Source: an uncultured Dermabacter sp. (GTDB lineage: Bacteria > Actinomycetota > Actinomycetes > Actinomycetales > Dermabacteraceae). From it: a stretch of DNA of 64,000 nucleotides. The notes under the pieces were generated by a model. The model saw only the letters and a program-made list of their open reading frames with translations. It did not search any database and was not told the origin of the DNA. This document shows, in pieces, positions 1-9,830 of this stretch. A program made the translations under genes and the position numbers. The stretch's first letter is position 1, and every line of letters starts with the position of its first letter. The stretch spans positions 62,001 to 126,000 of the forward strand of contig CAMXWV010000006.1 of assembly GCA_947252755.1 (NCBI GenBank), in the 5' to 3' direction.

Positions 1-106
1 GGTGGCCGTCATGCAGGGCGCCCATGGTGGGCACGAGCGCAACCGTTCCGCTCAGCTCGGCGCGAGCAGCGCGCATACCGGCGATGCTGGTGATCAGTGT
101 GGTCAT
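1..106 (-). CDS. panC: Pantothenate synthetase, N-terminal part (cut by window edge)
   Basis: Only the first 35 or so codons are in the window. They translate to a start MTTLITSIAGMRAA followed by VPTMGALHDGH, which is the conserved N-terminal ATP/pantoate-binding segment of pantothenate synthetase (the HIGH-like motif of this nucleotidyltransferase). The enzyme joins pantoate and beta-alanine using ATP in coenzyme A synthesis. The ATG lies one base after the stop of the DUF2520 gene, so translation is probably coupled. The motif match is clear; the rest of the gene lies outside the window. Confidence 0.9.
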   Translation of the reverse strand, partial: MTTLITSIAGMRAARAELSGTVALVPTMGALHDGH

Positions 107-107
107 A

Positions 108-998
108 TCAGTCCTTGGCTGGTGCGGTGAGGAGGCGGCGGATGTGCTCGCGGGTGGAGTCATCCAGCCCGGCGAGGTTGAGGGCGCCGAGCGCGAGGGC
201 GCGGTAGGCGTGCTCCAAGAGGGGATGGTCAAGCTCCGCGAGCGCGCCGAGATGCTCCGCCACGGTTCCCGCATCTCCGCGCTTCACCGGACCGGTCAGG
301 GCATTCGCTCCGCTGGACAGCGCCCCCTCAAGGGAGGCCTGCAGAAGAGGTGCCACGAGCCGGGACGGATCCTGCACGCCGATCTCGTCGAGGATGGTGA
401 GCACCTGGTCCACGAGCACCACCAGGTGGTTGGAGCCGTGTGCAAGGGCAAGATGGTAAGTTCCGCGGTCCGCTTCAGCCACGTCGAACGGTTCGCCGTC
501 CAGCTCCACGACGAGCGCTGTGGCGATCGGCATGAACATAGCCGGCGCGGTCACGGCCCACGGGCAGCCGATGAGCCGGGGCAGGTCTAGTGAGGTGCCG
601 GTGAAGGTCATCGCCGGGTGGATGGCGAGTGTGATCGCACCAGCGTCAGCAAGCGGCTTCAACACCTCGATGCCGTAGCGGCCTGAGGTATGGGCGAAGA
701 TCTGCCCGCCGGGGACCACGCCCGCACAGGCAAGACCCGCTGCGAGCTGTGGCAGCTCATCATCGGGCACCGCGAGGATCACAAGCTCGCTGCGCTCCAC
801 AATGGTTGCCGGATCAAGGATCGGGACACCTCGGAGCAGTTCATCAGCGCGTGAGCGGGATGCGTCGCTGACCGCCGCAGCGCCGGTGATGGCATGGCCG
901 GTGGCGCGCAGCGCTGAGCCGATCACGGCGCCGACGCGTCCAGCGCTGATGATGCCGACTCCCATCCGGGAATCGTTCGAGGCTGCTGGAAGATTCAC
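108..998 (-). CDS. Rossmann-like / DUF2520 domain oxidoreductase-like protein
   Basis: 296 residues. An N-terminal NAD(P)-binding Rossmann fold is shown by GVGIISAGRVGAVIG at about residues 13-27, followed by a C-terminal helical DUF2520 domain. The fold resembles ketopantoate reductase and pyrroline-carboxylate reductase. The start overlaps the upstream PH-domain gene by four bases (ATGA) and the stop is one base before panC. This place next to panC is common in actinobacteria and suggests a role in pantoate formation; DUF2520 proteins have been linked to the alternative ketopantoate reductase PanG, which I recall rather than derive from the sequence. The start may also be Met12. Family assignment is good, function is inferred. 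Confidence 0.8.
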   Translation of the reverse strand: MNLPAASNDSRMGVGIISAGRVGAVIGSALRATGHAITGAAAVSDASRSRADELLRGVPILDPATIVERSELVILAVPDDELPQLAAGLACAGVVPGGQIFAHTSGRYGIEVLKPLADAGAITLAIHPAMTFTGTSLDLPRLIGCPWAVTAPAMFMPIATALVVELDGEPFDVAEADRGTYHLALAHGSNHLVVLVDQVLTILDEIGVQDPSRLVAPLLQASLEGALSSGANALTGPVKRGDAGTVAEHLGALAELDHPLLEHAYRALALGALNLAGLDDSTREHIRRLLTAPAKD

Positions 999-2515
999 TC
1001 CTCTACGGTATCGCCTGCGGAAATCGGTTCCGGTGAAGCTGCGGCGAGGATCGGCGGAATGTCATCGCTCGCATCGTCTCCCACCGGCCGCGCCCAGTGT
1101 TCTCGGTCGCGGTAGCGGCGGCTGACTGCGGCGTCGGTGCGCAGGGTCTCGGCGAGGCGGAGCGCGTCGGCGCTGGGAAGGGTGAAGGCGCTGGTGCCGC
1201 CATCGCCCGCGGTGGCGACCACGAGCGTGCAGTGGCCGCGCGAGCGCTCAAGCGGGCCTTCTGTGATCCGCACGCCGTGGATCCGTTCACGCGGGATGAC
1301 TTCCAGCTTCCTGGTGAAGAGTCCCCAGCGTTTGAAGAGGAACCCGTCAGTGAGGACAGTCACCTCACGGCGGCGTGCGATCGGAGTGAGCAGCCACGAC
1401 GTGGGCCGCAGACCGGTGAGGGCTGCGGGGCGCTGATCCAGCATGCGGTGCATCAGCTCCAGGTCCATCGGCGGCAGCATGCGGGTGAGGGTGGCATCGA
1501 TCTCCTCGCGGGTGCCGACCGGAAGAATGAGCCCGCTGCCGGATTCGTCCCCGTCATCTGCAGCCCCCGCGGTCTCCGCGGTGACACGGGCCCAGCCTGG
1601 TCCACTCCAGAGGAAGGGGCGCACCAGGCTGATCTGCTGCACACGGTTGGCGCTGATCGAGTCCGATCGAGTATTGAGCAGGCCGCGCCGCGTCCGCAGT
1701 CCAGTATCTGTGCTGCGGGAGACGAATCCCCACCCCGCTTCCACCCGGCTGAGCAGGAGACGTGGGCCGATGACAACGGCCGCAAAGACGGGCACCAGGG
1801 CGGCAATGCTGAACGTTTCCGCCACGATCATGCCGGCGACTGCTGCAACTGCAAAGACCACGGACACCGCCATGCTCACCCAGAGGCCCACATCGCGCAG
1901 AAGTGAGCGCAGCAGGCGGCTGGTGGGGACCCGCGCCAACAGCTGCCCCTCGGTGACATGGTCGAAGAGGAAGTCTTGGGCGCGGCTGCGCAGCCCGCCC
2001 GCCGACTCAGACTCTGCGTCAGTGGGCGCCTGTGATGCAGTCAGCTCCTGCACCTGGCGGTAGATCTCTTCAGCGCGAGCGGAGCTCACGTATGCGATGT
2101 CCACTCCGGAGTCGCCACCGCCGGCGAGCTCAACCCGGACTTTCGCCAGTCCGAGCAGGCGCGGCAGCAGCGGCCGCTGAATCGTTACCGAGTCGATCCG
2201 TTCACGGGGCGCAATGCGGCGGTGGATGCTGATCAGCCGCCGCGTCACGAAGACGCCGTTCTCAGTCACCGCGTAGCGCGTCATCGCCCAGGACACAGCG
2301 CTGAACGCAATGATCACAAGGATCAGCGCGAGCAGGATCAGACCGGCGATGGCGAGGCGGCGCAGCGTGAACTCCTGGACGAGCGCTCCGAGGTTCTGAA
2401 TGCTCAGCAGCGCGATGAGCCCAGCGAACACCTTCCACCCGATGAACAGCGGAGTCAGCGGGTGCATCCGCCGAAACTCTTCAGGGGCGGGCAGGTCGTG
2501 ATCGGGAACGCTCAC
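995..2515 (-). CDS. PH domain-containing membrane protein, YdbT-like
   Basis: 506 residues with GTG start overlapping the preceding gene by four bases (GTGA). Layout: an N-terminal pair of hydrophobic helices (about 22-75), a bacterial PH (DUF304) domain containing RRLISIHRRIAPRERIDSV at about 92-110, a second hydrophobic pair (about 210-250), then two further PH-like segments with similar RxERI patterns (for example EVIPRERIHGVRI). Three PH units with two transmembrane hairpins is the YdbT architecture; the adjacent smaller gene is its usual YdbS partner. The biochemical role of the pair is not known to me. The acidic tail (SPEPISAGDTVEE) is unremarkable. Confidence 0.8.
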   Translation of the reverse strand: MSVPDHDLPAPEEFRRMHPLTPLFIGWKVFAGLIALLSIQNLGALVQEFTLRRLAIAGLILLALILVIIAFSAVSWAMTRYAVTENGVFVTRRLISIHRRIAPRERIDSVTIQRPLLPRLLGLAKVRVELAGGGDSGVDIAYVSSARAEEIYRQVQELTASQAPTDAESESAGGLRSRAQDFLFDHVTEGQLLARVPTSRLLRSLLRDVGLWVSMAVSVVFAVAAVAGMIVAETFSIAALVPVFAAVVIGPRLLLSRVEAGWGFVSRSTDTGLRTRRGLLNTRSDSISANRVQQISLVRPFLWSGPGWARVTAETAGAADDGDESGSGLILPVGTREEIDATLTRMLPPMDLELMHRMLDQRPAALTGLRPTSWLLTPIARRREVTVLTDGFLFKRWGLFTRKLEVIPRERIHGVRITEGPLERSRGHCTLVVATAGDGGTSAFTLPSADALRLAETLRTDAAVSRRYRDREHWARPVGDDASDDIPPILAAASPEPISAGDTVEE

Positions 2516-3024
2516 AGCGCGGCCATCTTCTCAACGGCTTCGCGCATCACATGGGCACGCAGTCGGGTTGCCTCCTCCGGGCTCAGCCCGGGAATCGTCA
2601 TCGCTGAAGCGGAGCTGGCGGCCGTTTTGACGGTGAGTCGGGACAGTCCGAACATCCGCTCAAGGGGGCCCTCGTTGATGCTCATATCCTGCACCCGCCC
2701 GTAGGGAACTGCGGTGTAGCTGCGGAACATGCGCCCGCGCCGCAGCACGATGTCATCCTCGCGGATCGCATAGGCGATCGCCCGGGTGCGGCGCGCCAGC
2801 AGCATCATCCACAGCAGGACGATCACATACAGCGGCGCCGCCACCAGGTGCAGCCACCAGAGGTCGTCAGCGACCAGGGAGCCGACGACGTTGATCCCCG
2901 CTCCGACCAGCACCACGAACAGCGCCCGAGGCGCGGCTGCCAGCAGCCGGACCAGCACCAGCTTCCTGGAGACGGAAGTCAGCTCCGGGCTTGCACTGGG
3001 CAGGGGAATCGCTGAAGTTCTCAT
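2512..3024 (-). CDS. PH domain-containing membrane protein, YdbS-like
   Basis: 170 residues. Two hydrophobic helices (about 26-80) are followed by one bacterial PH domain (DUF304) with RRGRMFRSYTAVPYGRVQDM, the region that matches the PH repeats of the next gene. It overlaps that gene by four bases, so the two are probably made together and may act as a membrane complex. Just before the ATG is CAGACT then six bases, which resembles the leaderless promoter pattern seen elsewhere in this window, so an internal promoter is possible; a 56-base gap separates it from the DUF3180 gene. Confidence 0.8.
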   Translation of the reverse strand: MRTSAIPLPSASPELTSVSRKLVLVRLLAAAPRALFVVLVGAGINVVGSLVADDLWWLHLVAAPLYVIVLLWMMLLARRTRAIAYAIREDDIVLRRGRMFRSYTAVPYGRVQDMSINEGPLERMFGLSRLTVKTAASSASAMTIPGLSPEEATRLRAHVMREAVEKMAAL

Positions 3025-3080
3025 CCCTTCAGTCTGACCCCCTCGCCGCCAGCGACGCCTCCGACGAAAGTCGATATCTG

Positions 3081-3590
3081 TCAGCCGCTGGCCTCTGCCT
3101 GCGCTGCCTCCTCATCGCCGCCCGGCGGCGGCAGCATCCCCCAGCGCTCCACAACCACACCCGCCACGCAGAGTGCCAGCGCGGTGAGGGTGCTGAACGC
3201 GGTGGGGGCGATCGCCCCGATCAGGGTTCCGCTGCCGTTGAGGATCAGGAAAAGGAGCTCACCGCCGAAGAACCCGGCCACCAGCGAGCCCGTCCAGGAT
3301 GCTGCCCGGGCAAGGATCACAATTCTGAACGCGGTGGTCATATCAAGATCGTAACGGCGCGGGGCGGTGATCTGCTTCTCGGCCCGCTCCTCGCTTTCCT
3401 CCAAGTAGCGGCGCAGCATCAGGCCCCAGTAGAGCAGGCCCGCGGTGAGCAGCAGAAGCATGACCCCGGGCAACCAGCCGGGCAGTGGAAGCGGCTGCCC
3501 ATAGGAGGTGAGAAGAGTGCCGAGCAGCAATCCGCAGGCTCCTGCCAGCACCGCTGCAGCGGTCAGGATCAGGATCGAGGTGGGCCGCAC
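3081..3590 (-). CDS. DUF3180 family membrane protein
   Basis: 169 residues with a GTG start three bases after the folBK stop. Four hydrophobic stretches are visible (about 5-28, 36-60, 90-110 and 120-145), with a charged cytoplasmic loop EESEERAEKQI between the second and third. The size, four-helix layout and position straight after folK match the actinobacterial DUF3180 family, which is regularly found at the end of folate operons. No enzymatic motif is visible and its function is unknown. Confidence 0.75.
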   Translation of the reverse strand: MRPTSILILTAAAVLAGACGLLLGTLLTSYGQPLPLPGWLPGVMLLLLTAGLLYWGLMLRRYLEESEERAEKQITAPRRYDLDMTTAFRIVILARAASWTGSLVAGFFGGELLFLILNGSGTLIGAIAPTAFSTLTALALCVAGVVVERWGMLPPPGGDEEAAQAEASG

Positions 3591-3593
3591 GCG

Positions 3594-4547
3594 TCAGCTC
3601 TCCGCGGGCTCGTCAGTTCCGTACGGCACCGCTGGCTCCTGTGCCTCCTGGCCGTATCCGGGAAGGCGCAGCCCAGCGGTGCGGAGGCCTTCCAGATCCA
3701 CTGTCGAGGCGATCAGGTCACGAATCGGTGCTCGACCGGGCAATGAGAGCTCGCAGCCCAGCTGTTCGGACAGGGACAGCAGCGGCTGCAGCACGAAGGC
3801 GCGTTCATGGGCGCGCGGGTGCGGCAGGGTGAGCTGCGGGTCCTCCAGCTGCAGGTCCCCCCAGGTGATGACGTCCACGTCCAGAGTGCGAGGGCCCCAG
3901 CGCACGAGCCGGACCCGCCGAGCTCGCTGCTCAATATGCTGCACAAGGTCCAGCAGCTGCCAGGGGCTGAGCGTGGTGCGCACCGCGATGGCGCCGTTGA
4001 GGAAGTCCCCCTGCTCCACACCGCCTACCGGGGCGGTTTCGACCAGGTCACTGCCGGCGATCACCTCAACGCCGTCTGCGGATTCCAGTTCTGCCAGCGC
4101 AAGGCGCAAGTGGTCCGCCCGATCCCCCAGATTGGATCCCACAGCGAGAACCGCCAGCACTGGCGGCGCCTGGCGGGTGATCTCAATCGCCACATTCCGA
4201 AAGTCCATGTCAATGGGCGCGGTGGGCTTGTTGATGAGCACTGTCATAGCCCGCACCAACGGATGCGCGGCGAACGTCTCCTCAGCAATACGCGCGGCAA
4301 GTGTTTCGATAAGGTCCACGCTGGGCGCTGAGATCACGCGCTGCACGATCGCGGCCACATCCGCGTAGGAGACGGTGCGGTCAAGAGCGTCGTCGCGGCC
4401 TGCTGAGCGGGTGTCCACCTGGAGCCGGCAGTCCACCAGGAAAGTGTGGCCCTCACGCTTCTCCTGGTCGAGCACACCGTGCAGGCCGTGCACCGCAAAA
4501 CCCTCCATGTGGATGACATCGAGCGGAGCGGGATGGAAGCCGGTCAT
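3594..4547 (-). CDS. folBK: Fused dihydroneopterin aldolase / HPPK (FolB-FolK)
   Basis: 317 residues in two domains. Residues about 1-120 are dihydroneopterin aldolase (start DVIHMEGFAVHGLHGVL, typical of FolB), which splits dihydroneopterin. Residues about 130-290 are 6-hydroxymethyl-dihydropterin pyrophosphokinase, with SNLGDRADHL, the key RWGPRTLDVDVI and LPHPRAHERAFVL motifs. One polypeptide thus does two consecutive folate steps. The start at 4547 was chosen because it lies one base after the folP stop; an in-frame upstream start would overlap folP by 24 codons and lacks support. The C-terminal tail beyond residue 295 is poorly conserved. Confidence 0.93.
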   Translation of the reverse strand: MTGFHPAPLDVIHMEGFAVHGLHGVLDQEKREGHTFLVDCRLQVDTRSAGRDDALDRTVSYADVAAIVQRVISAPSVDLIETLAARIAEETFAAHPLVRAMTVLINKPTAPIDMDFRNVAIEITRQAPPVLAVLAVGSNLGDRADHLRLALAELESADGVEVIAGSDLVETAPVGGVEQGDFLNGAIAVRTTLSPWQLLDLVQHIEQRARRVRLVRWGPRTLDVDVITWGDLQLEDPQLTLPHPRAHERAFVLQPLLSLSEQLGCELSLPGRAPIRDLIASTVDLEGLRTAGLRLPGYGQEAQEPAVPYGTDEPAES

Positions 4548-4548
4548 G

Positions 4549-5484
4549 TCAGCTCCTCGGATAAGCCGAATCAGCGCTGTGGTCACCCAGGCCGATAGCG
4601 GTGCCGTCCACGCCGGCATACAGACGCTGGATCACCCGCATAGCGGCCACCGTGGCCGCCACATCATGCACGCGCACCGCCCAGTGATGCCGGGCAGCGC
4701 TGATCGCGGACAGGGTTGCGGTAGCCACATCCCGGTCCACGTCCAACGCGGTCACGAATCGTTTGCGGGACAGTCCGATCAGCAGCGGCAAACCCACCGC
4801 CTCCAGCTCGCCGATCCGCTCCAGCAGCTCCCAGTTCTGGGCGCCTTTCTTGGAGAACCCGAACCCTGGGTCCAGCACCAGGTGCTCCCGGTCCACCCCA
4901 GCAGTGAGGGCGGCCTCAACCTGGGCATTCAGCTCGGCCACCACATCCTGGGCCACGTCGGTGTACTCGGTGAGGTCATTCATCACATCGCTGTGCCCGC
5001 GCCAGTGCATCGCTGCGAACACCGGCGGTGCAGCGAGTGCGGTGCGCGCATCGGCCGCTGCCCGCAGCATGTCCTGGTCGGCGAGGCCACCGGACACGTC
5101 ATTGATGATCAGTGCACCCGCCTGGACCGCCTGCGATGCGACCTCGGCGCGCATTGTGTCCACACTGATCACGATGCCGTCCGCGGCAAGGCTGCGAACC
5201 ACCGGGATCACCCGGCGCAGCTCCTCTGCTTCGCTGACGCGCTCACCCCCGGGGCGGGTGGATTCCCCGCCCACATCAACGATGTCCGCGCCGTCCGCCG
5301 CCATGGAGCGGGCGTGGGCCACCGCGGCATCGTGAGTGTGATGCTCACCGCCGTCGGAGAACGAATCGGGGGTGACGTTCAGAATCCCCATCGTCAGCGT
5401 GCGGCGTGCCTGCGCGAGCCGATCCGGCAGACCTTTCGGCGAGCGCCAGGGCGGCGCATCAGCCACGTTCAGCACTCTGCTCAT
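4549..5484 (-). CDS. folP: Dihydropteroate synthase
   Basis: 311 residues, full length. It condenses hydroxymethyl-dihydropterin pyrophosphate with p-aminobenzoate. Signature 1 is [15 protein letters not shown] at about residues 32-46 and signature 2 is [14 protein letters not shown] at about 67-80. The loop [14 protein letters not shown] and the SRKRF motif are also present. The ATG overlaps the folE stop by four bases (ATGA). It is the middle gene of a folE-folP-folBK set giving a nearly full path from GTP to dihydropteroate. Confidence 0.95.
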   Translation of the reverse strand: MSRVLNVADAPPWRSPKGLPDRLAQARRTLTMGILNVTPDSFSDGGEHHTHDAAVAHARSMAADGADIVDVGGESTRPGGERVSEAEELRRVIPVVRSLAADGIVISVDTMRAEVASQAVQAGALIINDVSGGLADQDMLRAAADARTALAAPPVFAAMHWRGHSDVMNDLTEYTDVAQDVVAELNAQVEAALTAGVDREHLVLDPGFGFSKKGAQNWELLERIGELEAVGLPLLIGLSRKRFVTALDVDRDVATATLSAISAARHHWAVRVHDVAATVAAMRVIQRLYAGVDGTAIGLGDHSADSAYPRS

Positions 5485-6080
5485 CGGTGACCCAGCCCCC
5501 CGGTGATCAGGCTCATCGCCTCAGAGCGGGTGGCTTCCTTCTTCAGCTGACCGCGCACGGCGCTGGTGATCGTGGTGGAACGCGGGGATTTCACGCCCCG
5601 CATGGACATGCACATGTGCTCAGCCTCCATCACCACGATCGCGCCGAGCGCACCGATCTCCTCCATGATCGCGTCGGCCACCTGCGAGGTGAGGCGCTCC
5701 TGCACCTGCGGGCGGGCAGCAAACCCCTCGGTGACCCGGGCGAGTTTGGACAGGCCCACCACCTTGCCGGCGGTTCCCGGAATGTAGCCCACGTGCGCGG
5801 TTCCGTGGAATGGCAGCAGGTGATGCTCGCACATGGAGTGAAAGGAGATGTCACGGATGATGACGAGCTCCTTGTGATCCACATCGAACTGTTTGCGCAG
5901 ATGGATTGTGGGGTCCTCATGCAGGCCGCGGAACACCTCCGCGTACATCTTTGCCACTCGCGCGGGCGTCTCCCGGAGGCCATCACGCTCCGGATCCTCC
6001 CCCACCGCGGTGAGGATCTCCCGCACGGCCGCTTCGATGCGGGCGCGGTCGATCGGATCCGGGGTCTGCTCGCTGTTCAT
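5481..6080 (-). CDS. folE: GTP cyclohydrolase I
   Basis: 199 residues. It converts GTP to 7,8-dihydroneopterin triphosphate. Diagnostic segments are [13 protein letters not shown], the zinc-site region [20 protein letters not shown], and [11 protein letters not shown] near the C-terminus. The start at 6080 (MNSEQTPDP) was chosen because it lies one base after the ftsH stop and has AGGAGCG a few bases upstream within ftsH; the longer reading frame runs into ftsH and encodes no family sequence. Confidence 0.95.
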   Translation of the reverse strand: MNSEQTPDPIDRARIEAAVREILTAVGEDPERDGLRETPARVAKMYAEVFRGLHEDPTIHLRKQFDVDHKELVIIRDISFHSMCEHHLLPFHGTAHVGYIPGTAGKVVGLSKLARVTEGFAARPQVQERLTSQVADAIMEEIGALGAIVVMEAEHMCMSMRGVKSPRSTTITSAVRGQLKKEATRSEAMSLITGGLGHR

Positions 6081-6081
6081 T

Positions 6082-8106
6082 TCACGCTCCTGGGATCTGC
6101 GGGTCATCGCCGCCGGGCTGCGGAAGCTCCGGCGGCAGCGGGGAGAGCGGCTCACCGCCGGTCTTCTGTTCACTGCCGTCCGGGTCAGCCGGCAGCTGTC
6201 CCGGAGCATCCCCCACCATCGGGTCATGGAACACCGGGCGGTCCGCGGAGGACTGCCAGATCGGCCGCTTCGGCCGCTTCTTCACATCCTTGAAGATATC
6301 CGCGAGCTGAGCCTCGTTGAGCGTCTCCTTCTCCAGAAGCTCCTCCACCAGGCGGTCCAGAACCTGACGGTTGTCCCGGATGATCGCCCACGCCTCGTCC
6401 AGAGAGTCATCCAGCAGGCGGCGCACCTCCTGGTCGATCAGGCGCGCGGTCTCTGCGGAGTAGCGGGGGCCCTGCCCCTGCTGCATGCCCACGAACACCT
6501 CGTCCTGATCACTGGCGAGCGCCACCTGGCCCACCACATCGCTCATGCCCAGCTGTGTCACCATCGTGCGGGCGATCTTCGTGGCATTCTGCAGATCCGA
6601 GCTCGGACCGGTGGTGACGTCGTGGAAGATGCCCTCCTCCACTGCGTATCCGCCCATCGCATACGCGAGGCGGTCCAACAGCTCATTGCGGGACTGGTAA
6701 TTGCGATCCTGCGTGGGCACCACCATCGTGTAGCCGCCGGCGCGGCCGCGCGGCAGGATCGTCACCTTCGTGACGGGGGCGGAGTTGTTGAGCGCAGCCG
6801 CCACCACCGCGTGACCGCCCTCGTGGTACGCGGTCATCTGACGCTCCCGGTCGGTCATCACCTTCGAGTAACGCTGCGGCCCCATGGCCACGCGGTCGAT
6901 CGCCTCATCCAGGGCGCGGTTGTCGATGATCTGATTGCCGCTGCGAGCAGTAAGCAGCGCGGCTTCGTTGAGCACATTGGCAAGGTCAGCGCCGGACATT
7001 CCGATGGAGCGCCGAGCGATGTTCTCCAGGTCGATGTCCTTCGCCAGGGGCTTGCCCTGCGCGTGCACCTGCAGGATCTTCAGCCGGCCTTTGAGATCCG
7101 GCAGCTCCACGGCGATCTGACGGTCGAAGCGTCCCGGGCGCAGCAGCGCGGGGTCCAGGATGTCCACGCGGTTGGTGGCGGCGATGAGGATGACGTTCTG
7201 ATTCTCCTCGAAGCCGTCCATCTCCACCAGCATCTGGTTGAGGGTCTGCTCGCGCTCATCGTGGCCGCCGCCCATGCCGGCGCCGCGGTGACGGCCCACC
7301 GCGTCGATCTCATCGATGAAGATGATCGCCGGGGAGTTCTCCTTCGCGGTGGAAAACAGATCGCGCACCCGGCTTGCGCCCACGCCCACGAACATCTCCA
7401 CGAAGTCGGAGCCGGAGATCGAGTAGAACGGCACGCCTGCCTCGCCGGCCACGGCCTTGGCGAGCAGGGTCTTACCGGTTCCGGGCGGCCCATAGAGCAG
7501 CACGCCCTTGGGGATCTTGGCACCCACCTGCTGGTACCGCTCGGGGTCCACCAGGAACTGCTTGATCTCGTCGAGCTCCTCCACGGCCTCTTGAGCACCG
7601 GCAACGTCCGCGAAGGTCACCTTGGGGGCTTCCTTGTTGAACAGCTTCGCCTTGGATTTGCCGAACTGCATGGCCCGGCCGCCGCCCTGCGCGTTCATGA
7701 TGAGGAACCAGAACAGGCCTAGGAACAGCAGCAGCGGCAGGAAGGTGAACAGCAGCGAGGAGATCCAGGAGGACTGCGCGAGCGTGTCGGTGTAGCCCTT
7801 GGCGGGCTTCGCCTCGGTCACCGCAGCCACTACATCATCAGCACGCGCGGTCACATAGGAGAACTGGACCTTCTTGCCCTTGTCCTCAAACTCCTCGGTC
7901 AGCACCAGGTTCACCTGCTGCTGGTTGCCGTCCACGATCTCAGCCTGCTCAACGGTAGAGCCCTTGAGCAGCGCGAGGCCCTGCTCGGTGTCAATCTGCT
8001 TGTAGCCGCCTCCGCCGAACACATTGACGAGCAGAAAGATGGTCGCAAGGAGCGCGATGATGCCGAGCGCCAGCGAGGGGACGCGCGTTTTCTTCTTCGT
8101 AGCCAT
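6082..8106 (-). CDS. ftsH: ATP-dependent zinc metalloprotease FtsH
   Basis: 674 residues. Two membrane helices (about 11-28 and 114-134) flank a small extracytoplasmic domain; then an AAA module with Walker [14 protein letters not shown], Walker [12 protein letters not shown], the pore motif [14 protein letters not shown] and the second-region-of-homology arginines; then the zinc protease site HEGGHAVVA. The C-terminal tail after about 600 is proline- and acid-rich, usual in actinobacterial FtsH. It degrades membrane and some soluble proteins. I use ATG at 8106; a TTG at 8148 would add 14 residues and has GGATAGG in front, so it remains possible. Confidence 0.95.
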   Translation of the reverse strand: MATKKKTRVPSLALGIIALLATIFLLVNVFGGGGYKQIDTEQGLALLKGSTVEQAEIVDGNQQQVNLVLTEEFEDKGKKVQFSYVTARADDVVAAVTEAKPAKGYTDTLAQSSWISSLLFTFLPLLLFLGLFWFLIMNAQGGGRAMQFGKSKAKLFNKEAPKVTFADVAGAQEAVEELDEIKQFLVDPERYQQVGAKIPKGVLLYGPPGTGKTLLAKAVAGEAGVPFYSISGSDFVEMFVGVGASRVRDLFSTAKENSPAIIFIDEIDAVGRHRGAGMGGGHDEREQTLNQMLVEMDGFEENQNVILIAATNRVDILDPALLRPGRFDRQIAVELPDLKGRLKILQVHAQGKPLAKDIDLENIARRSIGMSGADLANVLNEAALLTARSGNQIIDNRALDEAIDRVAMGPQRYSKVMTDRERQMTAYHEGGHAVVAAALNNSAPVTKVTILPRGRAGGYTMVVPTQDRNYQSRNELLDRLAYAMGGYAVEEGIFHDVTTGPSSDLQNATKIARTMVTQLGMSDVVGQVALASDQDEVFVGMQQGQGPRYSAETARLIDQEVRRLLDDSLDEAWAIIRDNRQVLDRLVEELLEKETLNEAQLADIFKDVKKRPKRPIWQSSADRPVFHDPMVGDAPGQLPADPDGSEQKTGGEPLSPLPPELPQPGGDDPQIPGA

Positions 8107-8182
8107 AGAGGAGTGAGTATCCGATTCTCGAGGGTTGCGTGGCGCCAACCTATCCCGGATCGGGCGGCAGGCGGCTGAGCAT

Positions 8183-8737
8183 TCAGTCGCTGTACGCTGA
8201 CGGCTTCAAGACGCCCACATACGGCAGGTTGCGGAAGCGCTCCGCGTGGTCCAGGCCATAGCCAACCACGAATTCGTTCGGGATGTCGAAGCCGACGTAC
8301 TTCACATCGATATCCACCTTGACCGCGTCGGGCTTGCGCAGCAGTGCACAGATCTCCACGCTCCTGGGGCCGCGCGAGCGCAGATTGGCGCGCAGCCAGG
8401 ACAGGGTCAGGCCGGAGTCGATGATGTCTTCTACGATCAGCACATGGCGGTCGGTGATGTCCGCGCTGAGGTCCTTGAGGATCCGCACCACACCGGAAGA
8501 TTTCGTTCCGCTGCCGTAGGAGCTCACCGCCATCCAGTCCATCTCGATCGGCAGGTCGATCTTCCGCGCCAGATCGGCCACCACCATGACCGCTCCTTTG
8601 AGCACGCCCACCAGGACCGGCGGCTCATCCGCATAGTCGCGGGTGATCTGCTCGCCCAGCGCTGTGAGCGTGTCCGCGATCTGCTGTTCATCAAGCAGGA
8701 TGCGGTCAACCTCACCGTGCAGGTCAGAAGTGGTCAT
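8183..8737 (-). CDS. hpt: Hypoxanthine phosphoribosyltransferase
   Basis: 184 residues. It salvages hypoxanthine and guanine with PRPP. The PRPP-binding loop HVLIVEDIIDSGLTLSWL lies at about residues 97-114 and the flexible-loop motif SSYGSGTKSSG at about 70-80. The C-terminal VGYGLDHAERFRNLPYVGVL is typical. Its start overlaps the tilS stop by 14 bases; tilS-hpt-ftsH is the conserved order in many Gram-positive bacteria. An in-frame extension further upstream lies entirely within tilS and is rejected. Confidence 0.95.
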   Translation of the reverse strand: MTTSDLHGEVDRILLDEQQIADTLTALGEQITRDYADEPPVLVGVLKGAVMVVADLARKIDLPIEMDWMAVSSYGSGTKSSGVVRILKDLSADITDRHVLIVEDIIDSGLTLSWLRANLRSRGPRSVEICALLRKPDAVKVDIDVKYVGFDIPNEFVVGYGLDHAERFRNLPYVGVLKPSAYSD

Positions 8738-9830
8738 CGTGGCCTCCGCGCAGGGGTTGGGGGTGAGTGGCGGTGAAGAGCAGTGCGCCCTCATCCCGCC
8801 GGGCTTCGATCTTACCCGGCAGCGGCACCGGCCCCTGTCCGTGGTAGGTGGTGAGCAGAGCGTCCACCTGCAGGATCTGCCGGCGCAGCAGAGTCTTTCC
8901 GCTCGGGCGGCCGCCGTCGCGCGCAGCCTGCTGGGAGGCAAGCTTGATCACACGGGTCCGGATTGCGCGGGGCTGCCCGGCGAGCTGATACGCGTTCAGC
9001 GCAAGCAGCACTCCGTCCCGGACAGCGTCGACGCGCACCGCCTCAGCGACGTGGTAGGCCTCCGCGTCCAGGTGCTCAGCGTCATCGCGCAGCAGGTCCG
9101 CGGTGCGCACGAGCGCTTCTCTGACGTGCTCTCCCAGGCTCTCCCCCAGCGCGGGCAGAGCCTGTGTGCGCACCGCGATGCGCAGCAGGTCAGCATCGTC
9201 GTTCATCGGGTCCTGCCACACATCAAGGTCGAGCCGGTCGCAGATGTCCTGGGTATCCGCTCGCCACAGCCCCGTTGTCTCATCGCGGCCGGTGCCGAGG
9301 AAAGGGCGGAGAATGCGTCCGCGTCTGCGGGGAATGCCGGCGAGCGACCGGGCGCCAGCGCCCCGAGCAAGGCCGAGCAGCACCTGCTCAGCCTGGTCAT
9401 CCAAGGTGTGTCCGAGCAGGATCGCGAGAGACTGCTGAGCATCCGCGATCTCGGCCAGGGCAGCGTGCCGGGCAGCACGGGCGGCCTGCTCCGCTCCCCC
9501 GGTCCCCGCCACCTCCACCCGGCGCTGGATGATCTGCGCAGCGCCGACGCGTTCAGCGGTCACCGCGGCGCGTTCCGCAACCCGGGCCGAGTCCGGCTGC
9601 AGGCCGTGGTCGATGATGGCGGCGTCAACGTCGATGCCCATGCGCTGCGCGCACCAGACGGTGGTGGTGAGCAGGGCAAGCGAGTCCGCTCCCCCGCTGA
9701 AGCCGACCAGCACCCGCGGGGACAGCTCCAGTGACGCGGTGTGGTCAGCCAGTTCGGTCAGCCGCTGGGTGAGCGCGGCTCGGACTGCGAGGCGTGCTCG
9801 CGCAACGGACGCAGGCGGGCCGGCCATCAT
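8724..9830 (-). CDS. tilS: tRNA(Ile)-lysidine synthase
   Basis: 368 residues. It adds lysine to C34 of the CAU-anticodon tRNA-Ile so that it reads AUA. The PP-loop SGGADS is at residues 45-50, and IIDHGLQPDS, GHTLDDQAEQVLLGLARG and the PFLGTGRDET region follow. The C-terminal TilS substrate domain is present but compact, as is normal in actinobacteria. The ATG overlaps the dacB stop by four bases (ATGA). Confidence 0.93.
   Translation of the reverse strand: MMAGPPASVARARLAVRAALTQRLTELADHTASLELSPRVLVGFSGGADSLALLTTTVWCAQRMGIDVDAAIIDHGLQPDSARVAERAAVTAERVGAAQIIQRRVEVAGTGGAEQAARAARHAALAEIADAQQSLAILLGHTLDDQAEQVLLGLARGAGARSLAGIPRRRGRILRPFLGTGRDETTGLWRADTQDICDRLDLDVWQDPMNDDADLLRIAVRTQALPALGESLGEHVREALVRTADLLRDDAEHLDAEAYHVAEAVRVDAVRDGVLLALNAYQLAGQPRAIRTRVIKLASQQAARDGGRPSGKTLLRRQILQVDALLTTYHGQGPVPLPGKIEARRDEGALLFTATHPQPLRGGHDDHF

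Noticed and set aside
5893..7722. 609-codon plus-strand frame opposite folE and ftsH
   Set aside because: Shadow frame of two clear genes; composition typical of antisense GC-rich frames.
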